Notes: generated by a model not told the origin, from the sequence alone. A DNA stretch of 29,519 bases from Egerieenecus sp048201975 (GCA_048201975.1 DBFBGQ010000107.1:1-29519); one strand, 5' to 3'; positions 1 through 8,339 are shown, counted from the first letter of the stretch. Program-made: numbers and translations.

Positions 1-797
1 CCCACCACACTGCCGATCTCCATTTCCACAATGGGAGGCAGGCCGGGAAGCGCCTGCGCCAGATAGCGGTGCAGCTCGGCGGCGGCTTCGGGCGCGTGGG
101 CGTGGGCAATGGTTAGCGGCACGGCAGGGTCGGGAGGGACATCCCGCAGCTGCTGGGCGAACCACTCCATGGCCCGGTGCTTGCTGCGGCAGATGCCCGC
201 CTGGGTCAGCTTTCCCTTTACCAGGCGAAGCAGGGGCTGGATATGCAGGGCGGAACCCACCGCCCCGCCCAGCACGCTCAGCCGGCCGCCCATGACCAGA
301 TATTTGAGCACCTCTGCCTTGCCGATGAGACAGGAGCGGCGGACGTAATCCTCCAGGCAGGCCTTGAGCGCCGCGGCATCGGGCATCTCCGACCGGCGTG
401 CCAGGGCCAGGCGCACCAGCGTGGCCTCCCCCAGGGATACGTTCAGGCTGTCGACAATATGAATGCGTTCGGGGGAATCGGAAAGATCCCTGGCAATCAT
501 GGCGGATTGCCAGGTTCCGCTGAGCTTGGAGGAGCCGGTGATGCACAGCACCTCATCGTCCGCGTTTTGCAGCTCCTGGCGGAAAGCCCGGTCGAACTCC
601 TCCGGGGTGATCTGGCTGGTCTGGGGCAGCTCCGTGGCGGCAATCAGCCGGGTATAGAAGGCGTCGCGGCTCAGGTCGATGCCGTCCCGGAATTCCTCGT
701 TGCCAAAGCGCACGGTGAGGGGCAGCACGCGGAAGCCCAGCGCCTGGGCCTCCTCCTGGGTCAGGTCGGAGATGCTGTCGGTAACAATGCGGATCAT
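1..797 (-). CDS. DegV family fatty-acid-binding protein (3' end outside window)
   Basis: The reading frame opens at the ATG at 795-797 and stays open to the left edge, giving about 265 residues without the C-terminus. The N-terminus MIRIVTDSISDL, the segment SSKLSGTWQSA (about residue 103) and the MGGRLSVLGGAVGS block (about residue 163) are the hallmarks of the DegV fold. In this family the Ser and Gly-Thr residues bind a fatty-acid carboxylate, and FakB paralogs present acyl chains to the kinase FakA. The ATG overlaps the stop of the upstream MarR gene (ATGA), so translation is probably coupled and both are transcribed from the promoter near 1340. The family call is secure. A FakB-like role in fatty acid activation is inference, strengthened by the FabT-type operators upstream. 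Confidence 0.92.
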   Translation of the reverse strand, partial: MIRIVTDSISDLTQEEAQALGFRVLPLTVRFGNEEFRDGIDLSRDAFYTRLIAATELPQTSQITPEEFDRAFRQELQNADDEVLCITGSSKLSGTWQSAMIARDLSDSPERIHIVDSLNVSLGEATLVRLALARRSEMPDAAALKACLEDYVRRSCLIGKAEVLKYLVMGGRLSVLGGAVGSALHIQPLLRLVKGKLTQAGICRSKHRAMEWFAQQLRDVPPDPAVPLTIAHAHAPEAAAELHRYLAQALPGLPPIVEMEIGSVV

Positions 798-1252
798 AGT
801 TTGCCGTTCCTTTCCTGATGTTCAAAGTAGGCGGCGACGCCATCCAGCGCCTGGCAGAGCAGCGCCAGGCGGTCCTGGGGAATCTCCTGCATCAGCGCGT
901 CGGTGAGCTGGCGGTGGAAATCCTGATGAAGCCGGTTGACGCCGGCGGCCAGGGGCGTCAGCAGCAGATGAATGCGCCGCTTGTCCTCCCTGGAGCGCTG
1001 GCGCTCCACATAACCCTTGCGGGTCAGCGTGTTCACCGCCACCGTCAGGGAACCCACGGTCACGTGCAGCCGCGCCGCCACCGCTGACATGGTGTTGTCT
1101 TCCCCCGCCTCCGCAATGGCCTGCAGGATGTGGATTTCCCGCATGCTCAGGCCGCTTATGCCCCGGCTGTGCAGCGCCTCTTCCTCGATGCGGAGAATGT
1201 CGTTGAACAGGTGCACCAGCACCTGATCGATGCGCGCGCGATAGTCGTCCAT
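794..1252 (-). CDS. MarR family transcriptional regulator (FabT-like candidate)
   Basis: This is a 152-residue winged-helix regulator. The MarR core is visible: GLSMREIHILQAI, then the recognition helix region TMSAVAARLHVTVGSLTVAVNTL, then the wing with KGYVERQRSREDKRRIHL, where the Asp-Lys-Arg-Arg motif is typical. I chose the ATG at 1252 because AGGAGA lies 4 nt upstream; an upstream in-frame start at 1285 would fall inside an operator palindrome. The gene overlaps degV by 4 bp. Two TTTGA-N3-TCAAA palindromes lie in its 5' region, the half-sites and spacing of the FabT consensus. That suggests an autoregulated, acyl-responsive repressor of lipid genes. MarR membership is clear; the FabT assignment is inference, as no fab genes are in view. 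Confidence 0.93.
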   Translation of the reverse strand: MDDYRARIDQVLVHLFNDILRIEEEALHSRGISGLSMREIHILQAIAEAGEDNTMSAVAARLHVTVGSLTVAVNTLTRKGYVERQRSREDKRRIHLLLTPLAAGVNRLHQDFHRQLTDALMQEIPQDRLALLCQALDGVAAYFEHQERNGKL

Positions 1253-1273
1253 GATGTCTCCTGTGCTGTTTCT

Positions 1274-1286
1274 TTTGAAGTTCAAA
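1274..1286. promoter_or_regulatory. Operator palindrome 1, FabT-type
   Basis: TTTGAAGTTCAAA is a perfect 13-bp palindrome around G1280. It lies between the start codon and promoter of the MarR gene, in its 5' untranslated region. The TTTGA/TCAAA half-sites with 3-bp spacing match the published FabT box pattern TTTGA-N3-TCAAA. Binding by the adjacent MarR protein is inference. Confidence 0.7.
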
Positions 1287-1305
1287 GCATTCGGGCAAAA
1301 AATTT

Positions 1306-1322
1306 GCTTTGAACTTCAAAGC
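1306..1322. promoter_or_regulatory. Operator palindrome 2, FabT-type
   Basis: GCTTTGAACTTCAAAGC is a perfect 17-bp palindrome around C1314 with the same TTTGA-N3-TCAAA core as the site at 1274-1286. The centres are 34 bp apart, about three helical turns. It covers the expected transcription start of the MarR gene, as expected for autorepression. Confidence 0.72.
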
Positions 1323-1328
1323 TTCCAA

Positions 1329-1357
1329 ACTATACCATATCCCGGTGGGGTTGTCAA
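1329..1357 (-). promoter_or_regulatory. Sigma-A promoter of the MarR-degV operon
   Basis: On the minus strand the -35 box TTGACA (1352-1357) and the -10 box TATAGT (1329-1334) are separated by 17 bp. The predicted start near 1322 falls in operator 2. Confidence 0.8.
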
Positions 1358-1399
1358 CAGGAAAAACCAAGAACCGGACATCTGCGCCAAAGTGTCCTA

Positions 1400-1428
1400 T
1401 TGACAACGAAAGGGAAATGGAATACCAT
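1400..1428 (+). promoter_or_regulatory. Sigma-A promoter of the exporter operon
   Basis: The -35 box TTGACA (1400-1405) and a -10 box TACCAT (1423-1428) are separated by 17 bp. The ATPase start codon lies about 40 nt downstream of the predicted start. The -10 box adjoins an inverted repeat. Confidence 0.7.
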
Positions 1429-1455
1429 ATGACTGTAAGAGAAAAAACAGTCATA
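1428..1455. promoter_or_regulatory. Inverted repeat at the exporter promoter, probable operator
   Basis: TATGACTGT (1428-1436) and ACAGTCATA (1447-1455) form perfect 9-bp arms around a 10-bp purine-rich spacer. The repeat abuts the -10 box and covers the predicted transcription start. The TetR regulator encoded at the end of the same operon is the obvious candidate ligand, by inference only. No T-run follows, so it is not a terminator. Confidence 0.55.
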
Positions 1456-1474
1456 CAGTATCGGAGGCGCATTC

Positions 1475-2176
1475 ATGAGCTATATCACCTTTGATCAGGT
1501 ATGCAAGGACTATGGAGTTGGAGAGCAGGCGGTGCACGCGGCGGACCATGTGAGCTTTTCCATAGAGAAGGGGGAGCTGTGCGTGGTGCTGGGGCCCAGC
1601 GGCGCGGGAAAGACCACGGTGCTGAACCTGCTGGGAGGCATGGACAGCGCCACCAGCGGGGAGATTCGGGTGGGGGATAAGGTGGTCACCGCCATGAGCG
1701 GGAAGGAGCTAACGGAGTACCGCCGCCTGGATGTGGGCTTTGTCTTTCAATTCTATAACCTGATGCCCAGCCTGACCGCCCTGGAAAACGTGGAGCTGGC
1801 CCAGCAGATTTGTCCCCAGGCGCTGGATCCTCGGGAGGTATTGACGCAGGTGGGCCTGGGCGAACGGATGAACAACTTTCCGGCGCAGCTTTCCGGCGGA
1901 GAGCAGCAGCGGGTGTCCATTGCCCGGGCGCTGTGCAAAAATCCCGCCCTGCTGCTATGCGACGAGCCCACCGGAGCCCTGGACTCCAAGACCGGGGCGC
2001 AAGTGCTGGAGCTGCTGAGCAATGTGACCAAAACCTACGGCGCCACGGTGGCGATCATCACCCATAACGCCAGCATTGCGCCCATGGGGGATCGCATCAT
2101 CCGCATGCGCAGCGGCGCCATTGTGGAGAACGCCGTGAACCCGCATCCCGCCCGGGTGGAGGATATCGCATGGTAG
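1475..2176 (+). CDS. ABC exporter ATPase, MacB/LolD type
   Basis: This 233-residue nucleotide-binding subunit powers the permease encoded just downstream. Visible motifs are Walker A GPSGAGKTT (residues 40-48), the Q-loop in FVFQFYNLMPSL (about 90-100), the signature LSGGEQQR (139-146), Walker B LLLCDEPTGALD (159-170) and the H-loop His in ITHN. The DEPTGALD form and the LMPSLTALENV region are typical of the MacB/LolD exporter subfamily rather than importers. GGAGG (1462-1466) precedes the ATG by 8 nt. The 3' end overlaps the permease start, so subunits are made together. The substrate is unknown; such systems move peptides, lipids or antimicrobials. Confidence 0.94.
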   Translation: MSYITFDQVCKDYGVGEQAVHAADHVSFSIEKGELCVVLGPSGAGKTTVLNLLGGMDSATSGEIRVGDKVVTAMSGKELTEYRRLDVGFVFQFYNLMPSLTALENVELAQQICPQALDPREVLTQVGLGERMNNFPAQLSGGEQQRVSIARALCKNPALLLCDEPTGALDSKTGAQVLELLSNVTKTYGATVAIITHNASIAPMGDRIIRMRSGAIVENAVNPHPARVEDIAW

Positions 2177-4530
2177 GGCCGGCGCCGGTGCGGCCTGCGG
2201 CGGGGAGGGAGCGCCGCCGCGGGAAATCGGCGCTGCGGAAAAAGCTCTGGCGGGATATGCGCCACAACGTCATGCAGTTCTGTACCATCGCGCTGCTCTG
2301 CGCGCTGGGCACGTGGGTATACAGCGGCCTGGACGGCGGGTGGCGCATGCTGGACCTCTCCACGGAAACCTATTTTGAGCAGGGAATCCTGGCGGACTTC
2401 TGGGTAAACCTCAGCGGACTTAGCAGGGGCGACCTGGCGGAGATGGCCAATACCCCGGGCGTGGCGGACGTTCAGGGGCGCTTCACCGCGGATATGGACT
2501 GTCCGGAGCTGGGGGAGGATGTGTCCCTGTACGTCCACGCCTATGACGGCTCGCCCCGAATCAACGTGCCGCTGCTGGCGGAGGGGGACGGGCTGACAGA
2601 GGGGGATACCCGGGGCATTCTGGTGCAGGAGGATTTCGCCCGGGCCAACGGCCTGGTGGTGGGGGATTCCCTCCGCCTGGAGGCGCAGGGCCTGGAGCAG
2701 ACCTTTCGCATACGGGGGCTGATCAACTCCGCGGAGCACGCCATCATCGCCCAGGATGTGACGCCGGACCCGGAAACGTACGGCTATGCAATCATCAACT
2801 GGGCGGCGGTAAAGGATCTGCCCCTGAACGAGGCGGTGATTCGCCTGGAGGAGGGCGCGGACGCGGACCAGGTGGAGCGCGCCCTGCAGGCGCAGCTGCC
2901 CCAGGCGCTGATCTTGACCCAGCAAACCCACAGCAGCACCCAGCGCACCCGGGGCGACGTGGAAATTTTCCAGAACCTGACGCTGGTGTTTCCCGTATTG
3001 GCCTACCTGGTGGCGGCCATGGTGGTGCTCACCACGCTTACCCGCATGATTGAGAACCAGCGGGTGCAGATGGGCGGCCTGAAGGCGCTGGGATACCGGG
3101 ACGGGCAGATTCGGCGGCACTATCTGTGCTACGCGCTGATTCCCTCGGGGGTGGGCGCCCTGCTGGGCGCCTGGGTGGGGCGGTACACCCTGCCGGATAT
3201 GCTCTACGCCATGGAAACGGCGCACTACTATGTGCCGGCAAAGCTGCGGGCCCCCATGTCCCTGGAGACCTGGGGAATGACGGCGCTGATGGTGGCGCTT
3301 AGCGCGGGCATCTGTTTGCAGGCCTACAACCGTTTTGCGCAGGAGGTCACAGCTCAGCTGCTGCGGCCCAAGCCGCCCAAGGCGGGCAGACGCATGCTGC
3401 TGGAGCGCTGGCACGGGTTATGGCGGCGCTTTTCCTTCAACGCCAAGATGGTCGTGCGGAACTTCGTGCGCAACCGCTGGCGCACCCTGATGGCCATGGT
3501 GGGTGTGCTGTGCTGCAACATGCTGATGATTTGCGCCATGGGCCTGCAGGATTCCGTGGACGCCTGCGTGGGGGAATACTATGCGGGCGTGGTGGGGTAT
3601 GACCTGCGGGCGGATCTGGATACCGCCTCCGCCGGTACCCTGGAAAGCTACCGCGCACGCCTGGACGCGGAGCAGGTGGAAGGGGTTATGGAGCTGTCGG
3701 TCAGCCTGCGCCATGGCGATGCGAGCCGCGCGGTGCTGCTGACGGTCATGGAGGAAGAGCAGAGCCTGCTGCGCTACGGCGAGGAAAGCACCGTGGTTCC
3801 GCTGTCGCAGGAGGGGCTGACCATCAGCAGAAAGCTAATGGAGGTGATGGATCTGGCCCTGGGGGATCAGGTGGAGGTGTGGTTCACCGGGGAGAAGGAT
3901 CCGGAGAATCTGACCATCGTTCAGGTGGTGGACAGCACCGTCAATCAGGGAATCTTCCTGCCGCGCAAGGCCTGGGAAGGGTTGCGCCGGGGCGCCTTCC
4001 AGCCCACGGCGCTGCTGGTGAAGGGGCCTTCGGCATTTTGCCGCTGGCAGCTGAGCCAGGCCGATGAAGTGACCGCGCTGAAGGATCCGGTGGAGCAGTA
4101 CGCGCAGACCATGACGCTGATGGACTCCATGACCGGGGTATTCAACCTGATGTATTTCGCGGCCCTGGGGCTGGCGTTTGTCATCTGCTACAATATGGGG
4201 CTGATGAACTTCACCGAGCGGGTGCGGGACTATGCCACGTTGAAGGTGCTGGGCTATCATCAGCGGGAGATCTGCCGGCTGATGATGCGGGAAACGTGGC
4301 TGGTGGCGCTGCTGGGCACGGGGCTGGGCATCTATCCCGGCATCCTGCTCACCCAGGCGGTGCTGGGCACGGTGCACTCCGAAACCATGGTCTACACGGC
4401 CCATGTGGCCCCTGTGTCCATCTTGACCGCCTGCCTGATTACCCTGGCGTTCAGCCTGTGCATCGAGCGGCTGCTGACCTTGAAGGTGCGGGGCATTGAT
4501 ATGGTCGAAGCGCTGAAAAGCGTGGAATAA
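2170..4530 (+). CDS. ABC exporter permease with two FtsX-like domains
   Basis: This 786-residue membrane protein begins at the ATG at 2170, inside the last codons of the ATPase gene. It has a basic cytoplasmic N-terminus and a first membrane segment near residues 35-54. A long extracytoplasmic domain follows, then three segments near 270-292, 317-337 and 370-388. A second set repeats the plan: a segment near 441-460, another extracytoplasmic domain, and three segments near 656-678, 709-729 and 747-770. This duplicated FtsX (MacB-like core) layout is typical of Gram-positive exporters with one large permease. The conserved NQRVQMGGLKALGYRDGQI and VRDYATLKVLGYHQREI stretches are the coupling regions after each module. 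The substrate cannot be deduced. Confidence 0.92.
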   Translation: MVGPAPVRPAAGRERRRGKSALRKKLWRDMRHNVMQFCTIALLCALGTWVYSGLDGGWRMLDLSTETYFEQGILADFWVNLSGLSRGDLAEMANTPGVADVQGRFTADMDCPELGEDVSLYVHAYDGSPRINVPLLAEGDGLTEGDTRGILVQEDFARANGLVVGDSLRLEAQGLEQTFRIRGLINSAEHAIIAQDVTPDPETYGYAIINWAAVKDLPLNEAVIRLEEGADADQVERALQAQLPQALILTQQTHSSTQRTRGDVEIFQNLTLVFPVLAYLVAAMVVLTTLTRMIENQRVQMGGLKALGYRDGQIRRHYLCYALIPSGVGALLGAWVGRYTLPDMLYAMETAHYYVPAKLRAPMSLETWGMTALMVALSAGICLQAYNRFAQEVTAQLLRPKPPKAGRRMLLERWHGLWRRFSFNAKMVVRNFVRNRWRTLMAMVGVLCCNMLMICAMGLQDSVDACVGEYYAGVVGYDLRADLDTASAGTLESYRARLDAEQVEGVMELSVSLRHGDASRAVLLTVMEEEQSLLRYGEESTVVPLSQEGLTISRKLMEVMDLALGDQVEVWFTGEKDPENLTIVQVVDSTVNQGIFLPRKAWEGLRRGAFQPTALLVKGPSAFCRWQLSQADEVTALKDPVEQYAQTMTLMDSMTGVFNLMYFAALGLAFVICYNMGLMNFTERVRDYATLKVLGYHQREICRLMMRETWLVALLGTGLGIYPGILLTQAVLGTVHSETMVYTAHVAPVSILTACLITLAFSLCIERLLTLKVRGIDMVEALKSVE

Positions 4531-4561
4531 AGCCTTGACGGAAAGAAAGGTTGTGTTTACA

Positions 4562-5620
4562 ATGAAGAAAGCTTTGTGCGCGCTTACGGCGCTGTGTCTG
4601 CTGATTGCCGTCCCGGCGCTGGGGGCGGAGGAGCTTGCCGGACGCCCCATAGCCGAGGGCGTGGTCGCGGCCGTGAATGAACAAAACATAACCGCCCCCA
4701 TGAGCGGCACGCTGGACGCCTTCGAGATGGAGGCGGGGGATGCCGTGACGGCGGGGCAGACGCTGATGGGCCTTGTGACCACGGGCGTCTACGCCACGGA
4801 GGACGGCACGGTGGGCGCGGTGTTTGTGGAGGCGGGGGATGACGCGGCTGCGGCCGTGGCCCGCTATGGCGGGCTGATGGGCCTGGAGCCCCAGCAGGCG
4901 CAGCGCATCCAGGCCAGCACCTCCGGCGCGTATGACGACAAGGACAACCGGACGCTGCACCTGGGAGAGACGCTGTATTTCAAGTCCTCGAAGTCCTCCA
5001 GGACGGAGGGCTACGGCCGGGTGGTGGCGGTGAGCGGCTCCCAATACACGGTGGATGTGCTGCGGGGGAACTTTGAGCTAAACGAATCCCTGACCCTGTA
5101 TCGGGGAGACGACTACGAGCGGAAGGATTGCGTGGGCAAGGGCACGGTGACCCGCCGGGATCCGCTGCTGGTGCAGGGAAGCGGGCGGGTGGCCGCCGTC
5201 CACGTCCAGGAGGGGGACCAGGTGACGGCCGGGCAGCTGCTGCTGGAACTGGTCAGCGCGGACGCGGAGCCGGATGCGGTTTCCCCCTGGGTGGAGGCGC
5301 CGGAGAACGGCGTGGTGACCAGCGTGGCCGTGACCCCCGGGCAACAGGTGTGGAAGGGGCAGCTGCTTTGCCGGATTGCCGCCACCGACGCGCTGGAGGT
5401 GGTCGCGGAGGTGGATGAGCTGGACCTGGGCAGCCTGCAGGTGGGCGATACCCTTCCGGTGACCCTGGACATGCGCGAGGATCAGGTGATCACAGGGACG
5501 GTGACGGAGATCTCTTCCCTGGGGGTAACCAAGCAGAACGCGGCGTACTACACGGTGCACGTGTCCATCCCCGCCTCCGCGGGCCGGCTGGGCGCTTCCG
5601 CGTCGGTATACTTGAACTGA
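4562..5620 (+). CDS. Efflux adaptor, HlyD/MacA-like membrane fusion protein
   Basis: This is a secreted or membrane-anchored adaptor of 352 residues. The start at 4562 gives a classic signal peptide, MKKALCALTALCLLIAVPALGAEE; an in-frame TTG at 4535 is possible but would spoil it. A purine-rich GAAAGAAAGG lies upstream. Residues about 20-75 form a biotinyl/lipoyl-like half motif (NITAPMSGTLDAFEMEAGD). A second one follows near 205-270, with APENGVVTSVAVTPGQQV, the flat-hairpin arrangement of HlyD/MacA adaptors. The C-terminal beta-barrel region ends without further membrane spans. It follows the permease by about 30 bp and should link it to the cell surface. Family placement is good; the substrate is unknown. 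Confidence 0.85.
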   Translation: MKKALCALTALCLLIAVPALGAEELAGRPIAEGVVAAVNEQNITAPMSGTLDAFEMEAGDAVTAGQTLMGLVTTGVYATEDGTVGAVFVEAGDDAAAAVARYGGLMGLEPQQAQRIQASTSGAYDDKDNRTLHLGETLYFKSSKSSRTEGYGRVVAVSGSQYTVDVLRGNFELNESLTLYRGDDYERKDCVGKGTVTRRDPLLVQGSGRVAAVHVQEGDQVTAGQLLLELVSADAEPDAVSPWVEAPENGVVTSVAVTPGQQVWKGQLLCRIAATDALEVVAEVDELDLGSLQVGDTLPVTLDMREDQVITGTVTEISSLGVTKQNAAYYTVHVSIPASAGRLGASASVYLN

Positions 5621-5630
5621 GGGGGAATCA

Positions 5631-6221
5631 TTGGTGGCGGTGGGGTTTACGCCAAGGGAACGGGAGAACATCGTCCGGGCGCTGCTGGAGGCGGCCAGCC
5701 GCCACGCGGCCCTGGGCGGCATGAAAAAAACCTCCGTGGACGAGCTGTGCGCGGAGGCGGGCATATCCAAAGGGGCGTTCTATTCCTTTTACCCCAGCAA
5801 GGAGCATCTGTTTCTGGCGGCCATGGAGAACTGGCAGGAGGAAATTTCCCGCCAGGCGGAGGCGGCGCTGTGCCAGGCGGGGAAGCTGAACGGCCCCCAA
5901 CGGGCGGCGCTGATGATGAAAACCGCCTGCCGGGTCATGCGGGAGCAGGGCATGGAGCGCTTTCTGCGGGAGGACATGCCGCTGATCCTGCGCAAGCTCC
6001 CCCAGGAGGACCTGCGCAACCATACCCTGACGGAGGAGGCGTTCATCCACAGCATTCTGCAAAAGACGGGGGTGCGGCTCTCCATCGCCGAGAACGTGGC
6101 CTACGCCATGACCTGCATTCTGTTCCACACGCTGCTGTGCGAGGAGCGCATCGGCCCGGACTTTGACGAGGCGCTGGAGCGGCTCATCGATTGCGCCTGC
6201 CAGCAGATTGTGCAGCCCTGA
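5631..6221 (+). CDS. TetR/AcrR family regulator, last gene of the exporter operon
   Basis: This 196-residue regulator has an N-terminal helix-turn-helix: TSVDELCAEAGISKGAFYSFYPSKEHLF (about residues 34-61) is the diagnostic TetR DNA-binding segment. The remaining helical part is the ligand-binding and dimer domain, which is not conserved enough to name an effector. The start is TTG 5631 or GTG 5634; GAGGGGG lies 5-8 nt upstream and the adaptor stop is 10 bp before. Being the last gene of the exporter operon suggests local control, probably through the inverted repeat at 1428-1455. That link is inference. The gene runs toward the pseudouridine synthase, with 6 bp between stop codons. Confidence 0.93.
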   Translation: MVAVGFTPRERENIVRALLEAASRHAALGGMKKTSVDELCAEAGISKGAFYSFYPSKEHLFLAAMENWQEEISRQAEAALCQAGKLNGPQRAALMMKTACRVMREQGMERFLREDMPLILRKLPQEDLRNHTLTEEAFIHSILQKTGVRLSIAENVAYAMTCILFHTLLCEERIGPDFDEALERLIDCACQQIVQP

Positions 6222-6227
6222 AAACGC

Positions 6228-7115
6228 TCACACAGGAGCAAGCAGGTCCGCCAGGGCCGGGGGCAGGGGCGAACGCAGCTCCAGCAGCTCTCCGGTGAGG
6301 GGGTGGCGCAGCTCCAGCCGGTGGGAGTGCAGCGCGAAGCGCCCCGGCAGCTGGGGCAGCTCCTCTCCATACAGAAAGTCTCCGGCTACGGGGCAGCCCA
6401 GCGCGGCTAGATGCACGCGGATCTGATGGGTGCGCCCCGTTTCCAGGCGAAGAAGCACCAGCGCCCGGCCTCCGCCCCGGCGCAGCACACGGTAGTGGGT
6501 GCGGGCGGGCTTGCCCTCCGGGCACACGCGGCGGCGAACGGTGGCGCCCTCCGCCTTGGCGATGGGCAGATCAATCACGCCGCAGTCGGCGGGGGGTTCC
6601 CCCTGGGTGACGGCCAGGTATTCCCGGACCATGTCCGGGGTGTGAAGCTGGCGCTGAAGCAATTGCTGCACATGCGCGCTCCGGGCCACCACCATCAGCC
6701 CGCTGGTGCCCTTGTCCAGGCGGTTGACCGGGCGGTAGACGTAGTCCGGCGGGTCGCCTTCCAGGGCGCACAGGGCGTTTTCCAGGGTGTTGTCGGGCTG
6801 GCGGGCGCTGGACTGGCTGGGCATGGGCGCAGGCTTGTCCACCACCAGCAGGGCGCTATCCCGGTAGGGAATGGTCAGGGGCACGTGCCAGGGCGTAGGA
6901 TGATAGAGGGGCGGGGCCGTTGCCAGGCGCAGGGCGATCACCTGCCCCGCGCGGGCGCGGTCGTCGGCCCTGGCGGGCGCGCCGTCCAGAAAGAGCCCGC
7001 CGTTCCAGCGGGCGGATTTCAGCTGAGTGGCGCTGACCTTCATGCCGGTTCGGATGATCCGCCCCAGCCGCCAGCCTTCCTCCCGGGGCTGCACCACGTG
7101 CTGCAGTTCCTCCAT
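6228..7115 (-). CDS. RluA-family RNA pseudouridine synthase
   Basis: This enzyme isomerises uridine to pseudouridine in rRNA or tRNA. The 295-residue product starts at the ATG at 7115, preceded by GGGAGGG 6 nt upstream; a longer in-frame start at 7169 lacks such a site. The catalytic motif is RPVNRLDKGTSGLMV (about 128-142), with Asp134 as the nucleophile. The family signature RLETGRTHQIRVHLAALGCPVAGD follows toward the C-terminus. The first 60 residues look like the S4-like RNA-binding region. The exact target (RluA, RluC or RluD type) cannot be told from motifs. It is a lone leftward gene convergent with the TetR gene. Confidence 0.93.
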   Translation of the reverse strand: MEELQHVVQPREEGWRLGRIIRTGMKVSATQLKSARWNGGLFLDGAPARADDRARAGQVIALRLATAPPLYHPTPWHVPLTIPYRDSALLVVDKPAPMPSQSSARQPDNTLENALCALEGDPPDYVYRPVNRLDKGTSGLMVVARSAHVQQLLQRQLHTPDMVREYLAVTQGEPPADCGVIDLPIAKAEGATVRRRVCPEGKPARTHYRVLRRGGGRALVLLRLETGRTHQIRVHLAALGCPVAGDFLYGEELPQLPGRFALHSHRLELRHPLTGELLELRSPLPPALADLLAPV

Positions 7116-7179
7116 GGCGCTCCCTCCCTTTTTGGTATGTATCTTACCGCTTTTCCCGCCCTCTGGCAAGGGGGCGGCG

Positions 7180-7208
7180 TTGTCATTTGCCCCGCGTTGT
7201 GTTACAAT
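7180..7208 (+). promoter_or_regulatory. Sigma-A promoter of the nucleotidyltransferase gene
   Basis: The boxes TTGTCA (7180-7185) and TACAAT (7203-7208) are 17 bp apart. The predicted start near 7215 leaves a leader of about 60 nt before the ATG at 7277. Confidence 0.75.
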
Positions 7209-7276
7209 GTCTTACAGCGCTTGCCGGTTGCGCGACGGCCCCGGAGCGCGGCATTGGATTACGGAGGCGAAGATAC

Positions 7277-8206
7277 ATGACGAAGGAACCGATCCTTGTC
7301 ATCATGGCGGCGGGCATGGGCAGCCGCTATGGCGGATTGAAACAGATGGACCCTGTGGGGCCCGACGGCGAAGCCATTCTGGATTACAGCCTGTTTGATG
7401 CCAGGCGCGCGGGCTTCAAGCGCGCGATCATCCTGATCAAGCGTGAAATCGAGGCGGACTTCATGGCCGTGGTGGGCAGCCGGTTGGCCGGGCAGATGCC
7501 GGAGGTGCGCTTTGCCTTTCAGCAGCTGGAGAAGCTCCCCGCGGGCTTCCAGGCGCCGCAGGAGCGGGTGAAGCCCTGGGGCACGGGGCATGCGGTGCTG
7601 TGCTGCCGGGAGCTTATCGACGCGCCTTTCGCGGTGATCAACGCCGACGACTACTACGGCGTGGATTGCTTCCGCCTGGCCTATGAGGCCCTGTGCCGTC
7701 TCCGGGACGATGAAATGGCGCGATACATGATGGTGGGATACCAGCTGCGCAATACCCTGACCGATAACGGCCACGTTTCCCGTGGGGTGTGCACCCTGGA
7801 CGGCGGCGGCTACCTGACCGACATTCACGAGCGCACCCACATCATCAAAACCGTGGATGGCGCGCTTTACACCGAGGATGGAGAAAACTACCGCAAGCTG
7901 CCCGAGGATGCCCTGGTAAGCATGAACCTGTGGGGGTTCACGCCCAGCATCCTGGATGCGCTGGAAGAGGATTTCACCGCCTTCCTGTCTACGGAGGTGC
8001 CGGGGAATCCCCTGAAGGCGGAGTTCTACCTGCCGGCGGCGGTGTCCCGGCTGCTCCGGGACGGCAAGGCCACGGTGCAGGTGCTGCCCTCCCCGGACAA
8101 ATGGTACGGCGTTACCTATCAGGCGGATAAGCCGGTGGTGAAGGCCGCGCTGCTGCGCATGGCGGAGGAGGGGCTGTATCCCCGGCCCCTGTGGGGAAAA
8201 CAATAA
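7277..8206 (+). CDS. Nucleotidyltransferase family protein (NDP-sugar pyrophosphorylase-like)
   Basis: This 309-residue protein joins a nucleoside triphosphate to a sugar phosphate or similar acceptor. The N-terminus VIMAAGMGSRYGGLKQMDPVG contains the GxGxRxGGxK type nucleotide-binding loop and its conserved Lys. AVINADDYYGVD (about 121-132) carries the metal-binding aspartate of the family. GGAGG at 7263-7267 sits 9 nt before the ATG at 7277; upstream in-frame codons lie across the promoter and are rejected. This compact type is common in Clostridia, but its sugar has not been established from sequence. It stands alone, with its own promoter and a strong terminator. Confidence 0.88.
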   Translation: MTKEPILVIMAAGMGSRYGGLKQMDPVGPDGEAILDYSLFDARRAGFKRAIILIKREIEADFMAVVGSRLAGQMPEVRFAFQQLEKLPAGFQAPQERVKPWGTGHAVLCCRELIDAPFAVINADDYYGVDCFRLAYEALCRLRDDEMARYMMVGYQLRNTLTDNGHVSRGVCTLDGGGYLTDIHERTHIIKTVDGALYTEDGENYRKLPEDALVSMNLWGFTPSILDALEEDFTAFLSTEVPGNPLKAEFYLPAAVSRLLRDGKATVQVLPSPDKWYGVTYQADKPVVKAALLRMAEEGLYPRPLWGKQ

Positions 8207-8218
8207 GCGCATAGGTAC

Positions 8219-8262
8219 CGCGGCGCGTCCATCCGCAAAGGAGAGCGCGCCGCGCTTTTTTT
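8219..8262 (+). terminator. Rho-independent terminator after the nucleotidyltransferase gene
   Basis: CGCGGCGCG (8219-8227) pairs perfectly with CGCGCCGCG (8246-8254), and seven T follow at 8256-8262. The loop of 18 nt is long but the stem is very strong. Confidence 0.85.
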
Positions 8263-8339
8263 GCAAAAAAATTTTGCTGTGCGCAAACACTTGGGCCGCC
8301 ATGGACGTATACAGGGTGAAAGGGACAGGAGGGACGCAC

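Noticed and set aside
2035..3414. A 459-codon minus-strand frame opposite the permease gene
   Set aside because: Low-complexity His/Gln/Arg-rich translation with no motif; the plus strand is a convincing FtsX-like permease.
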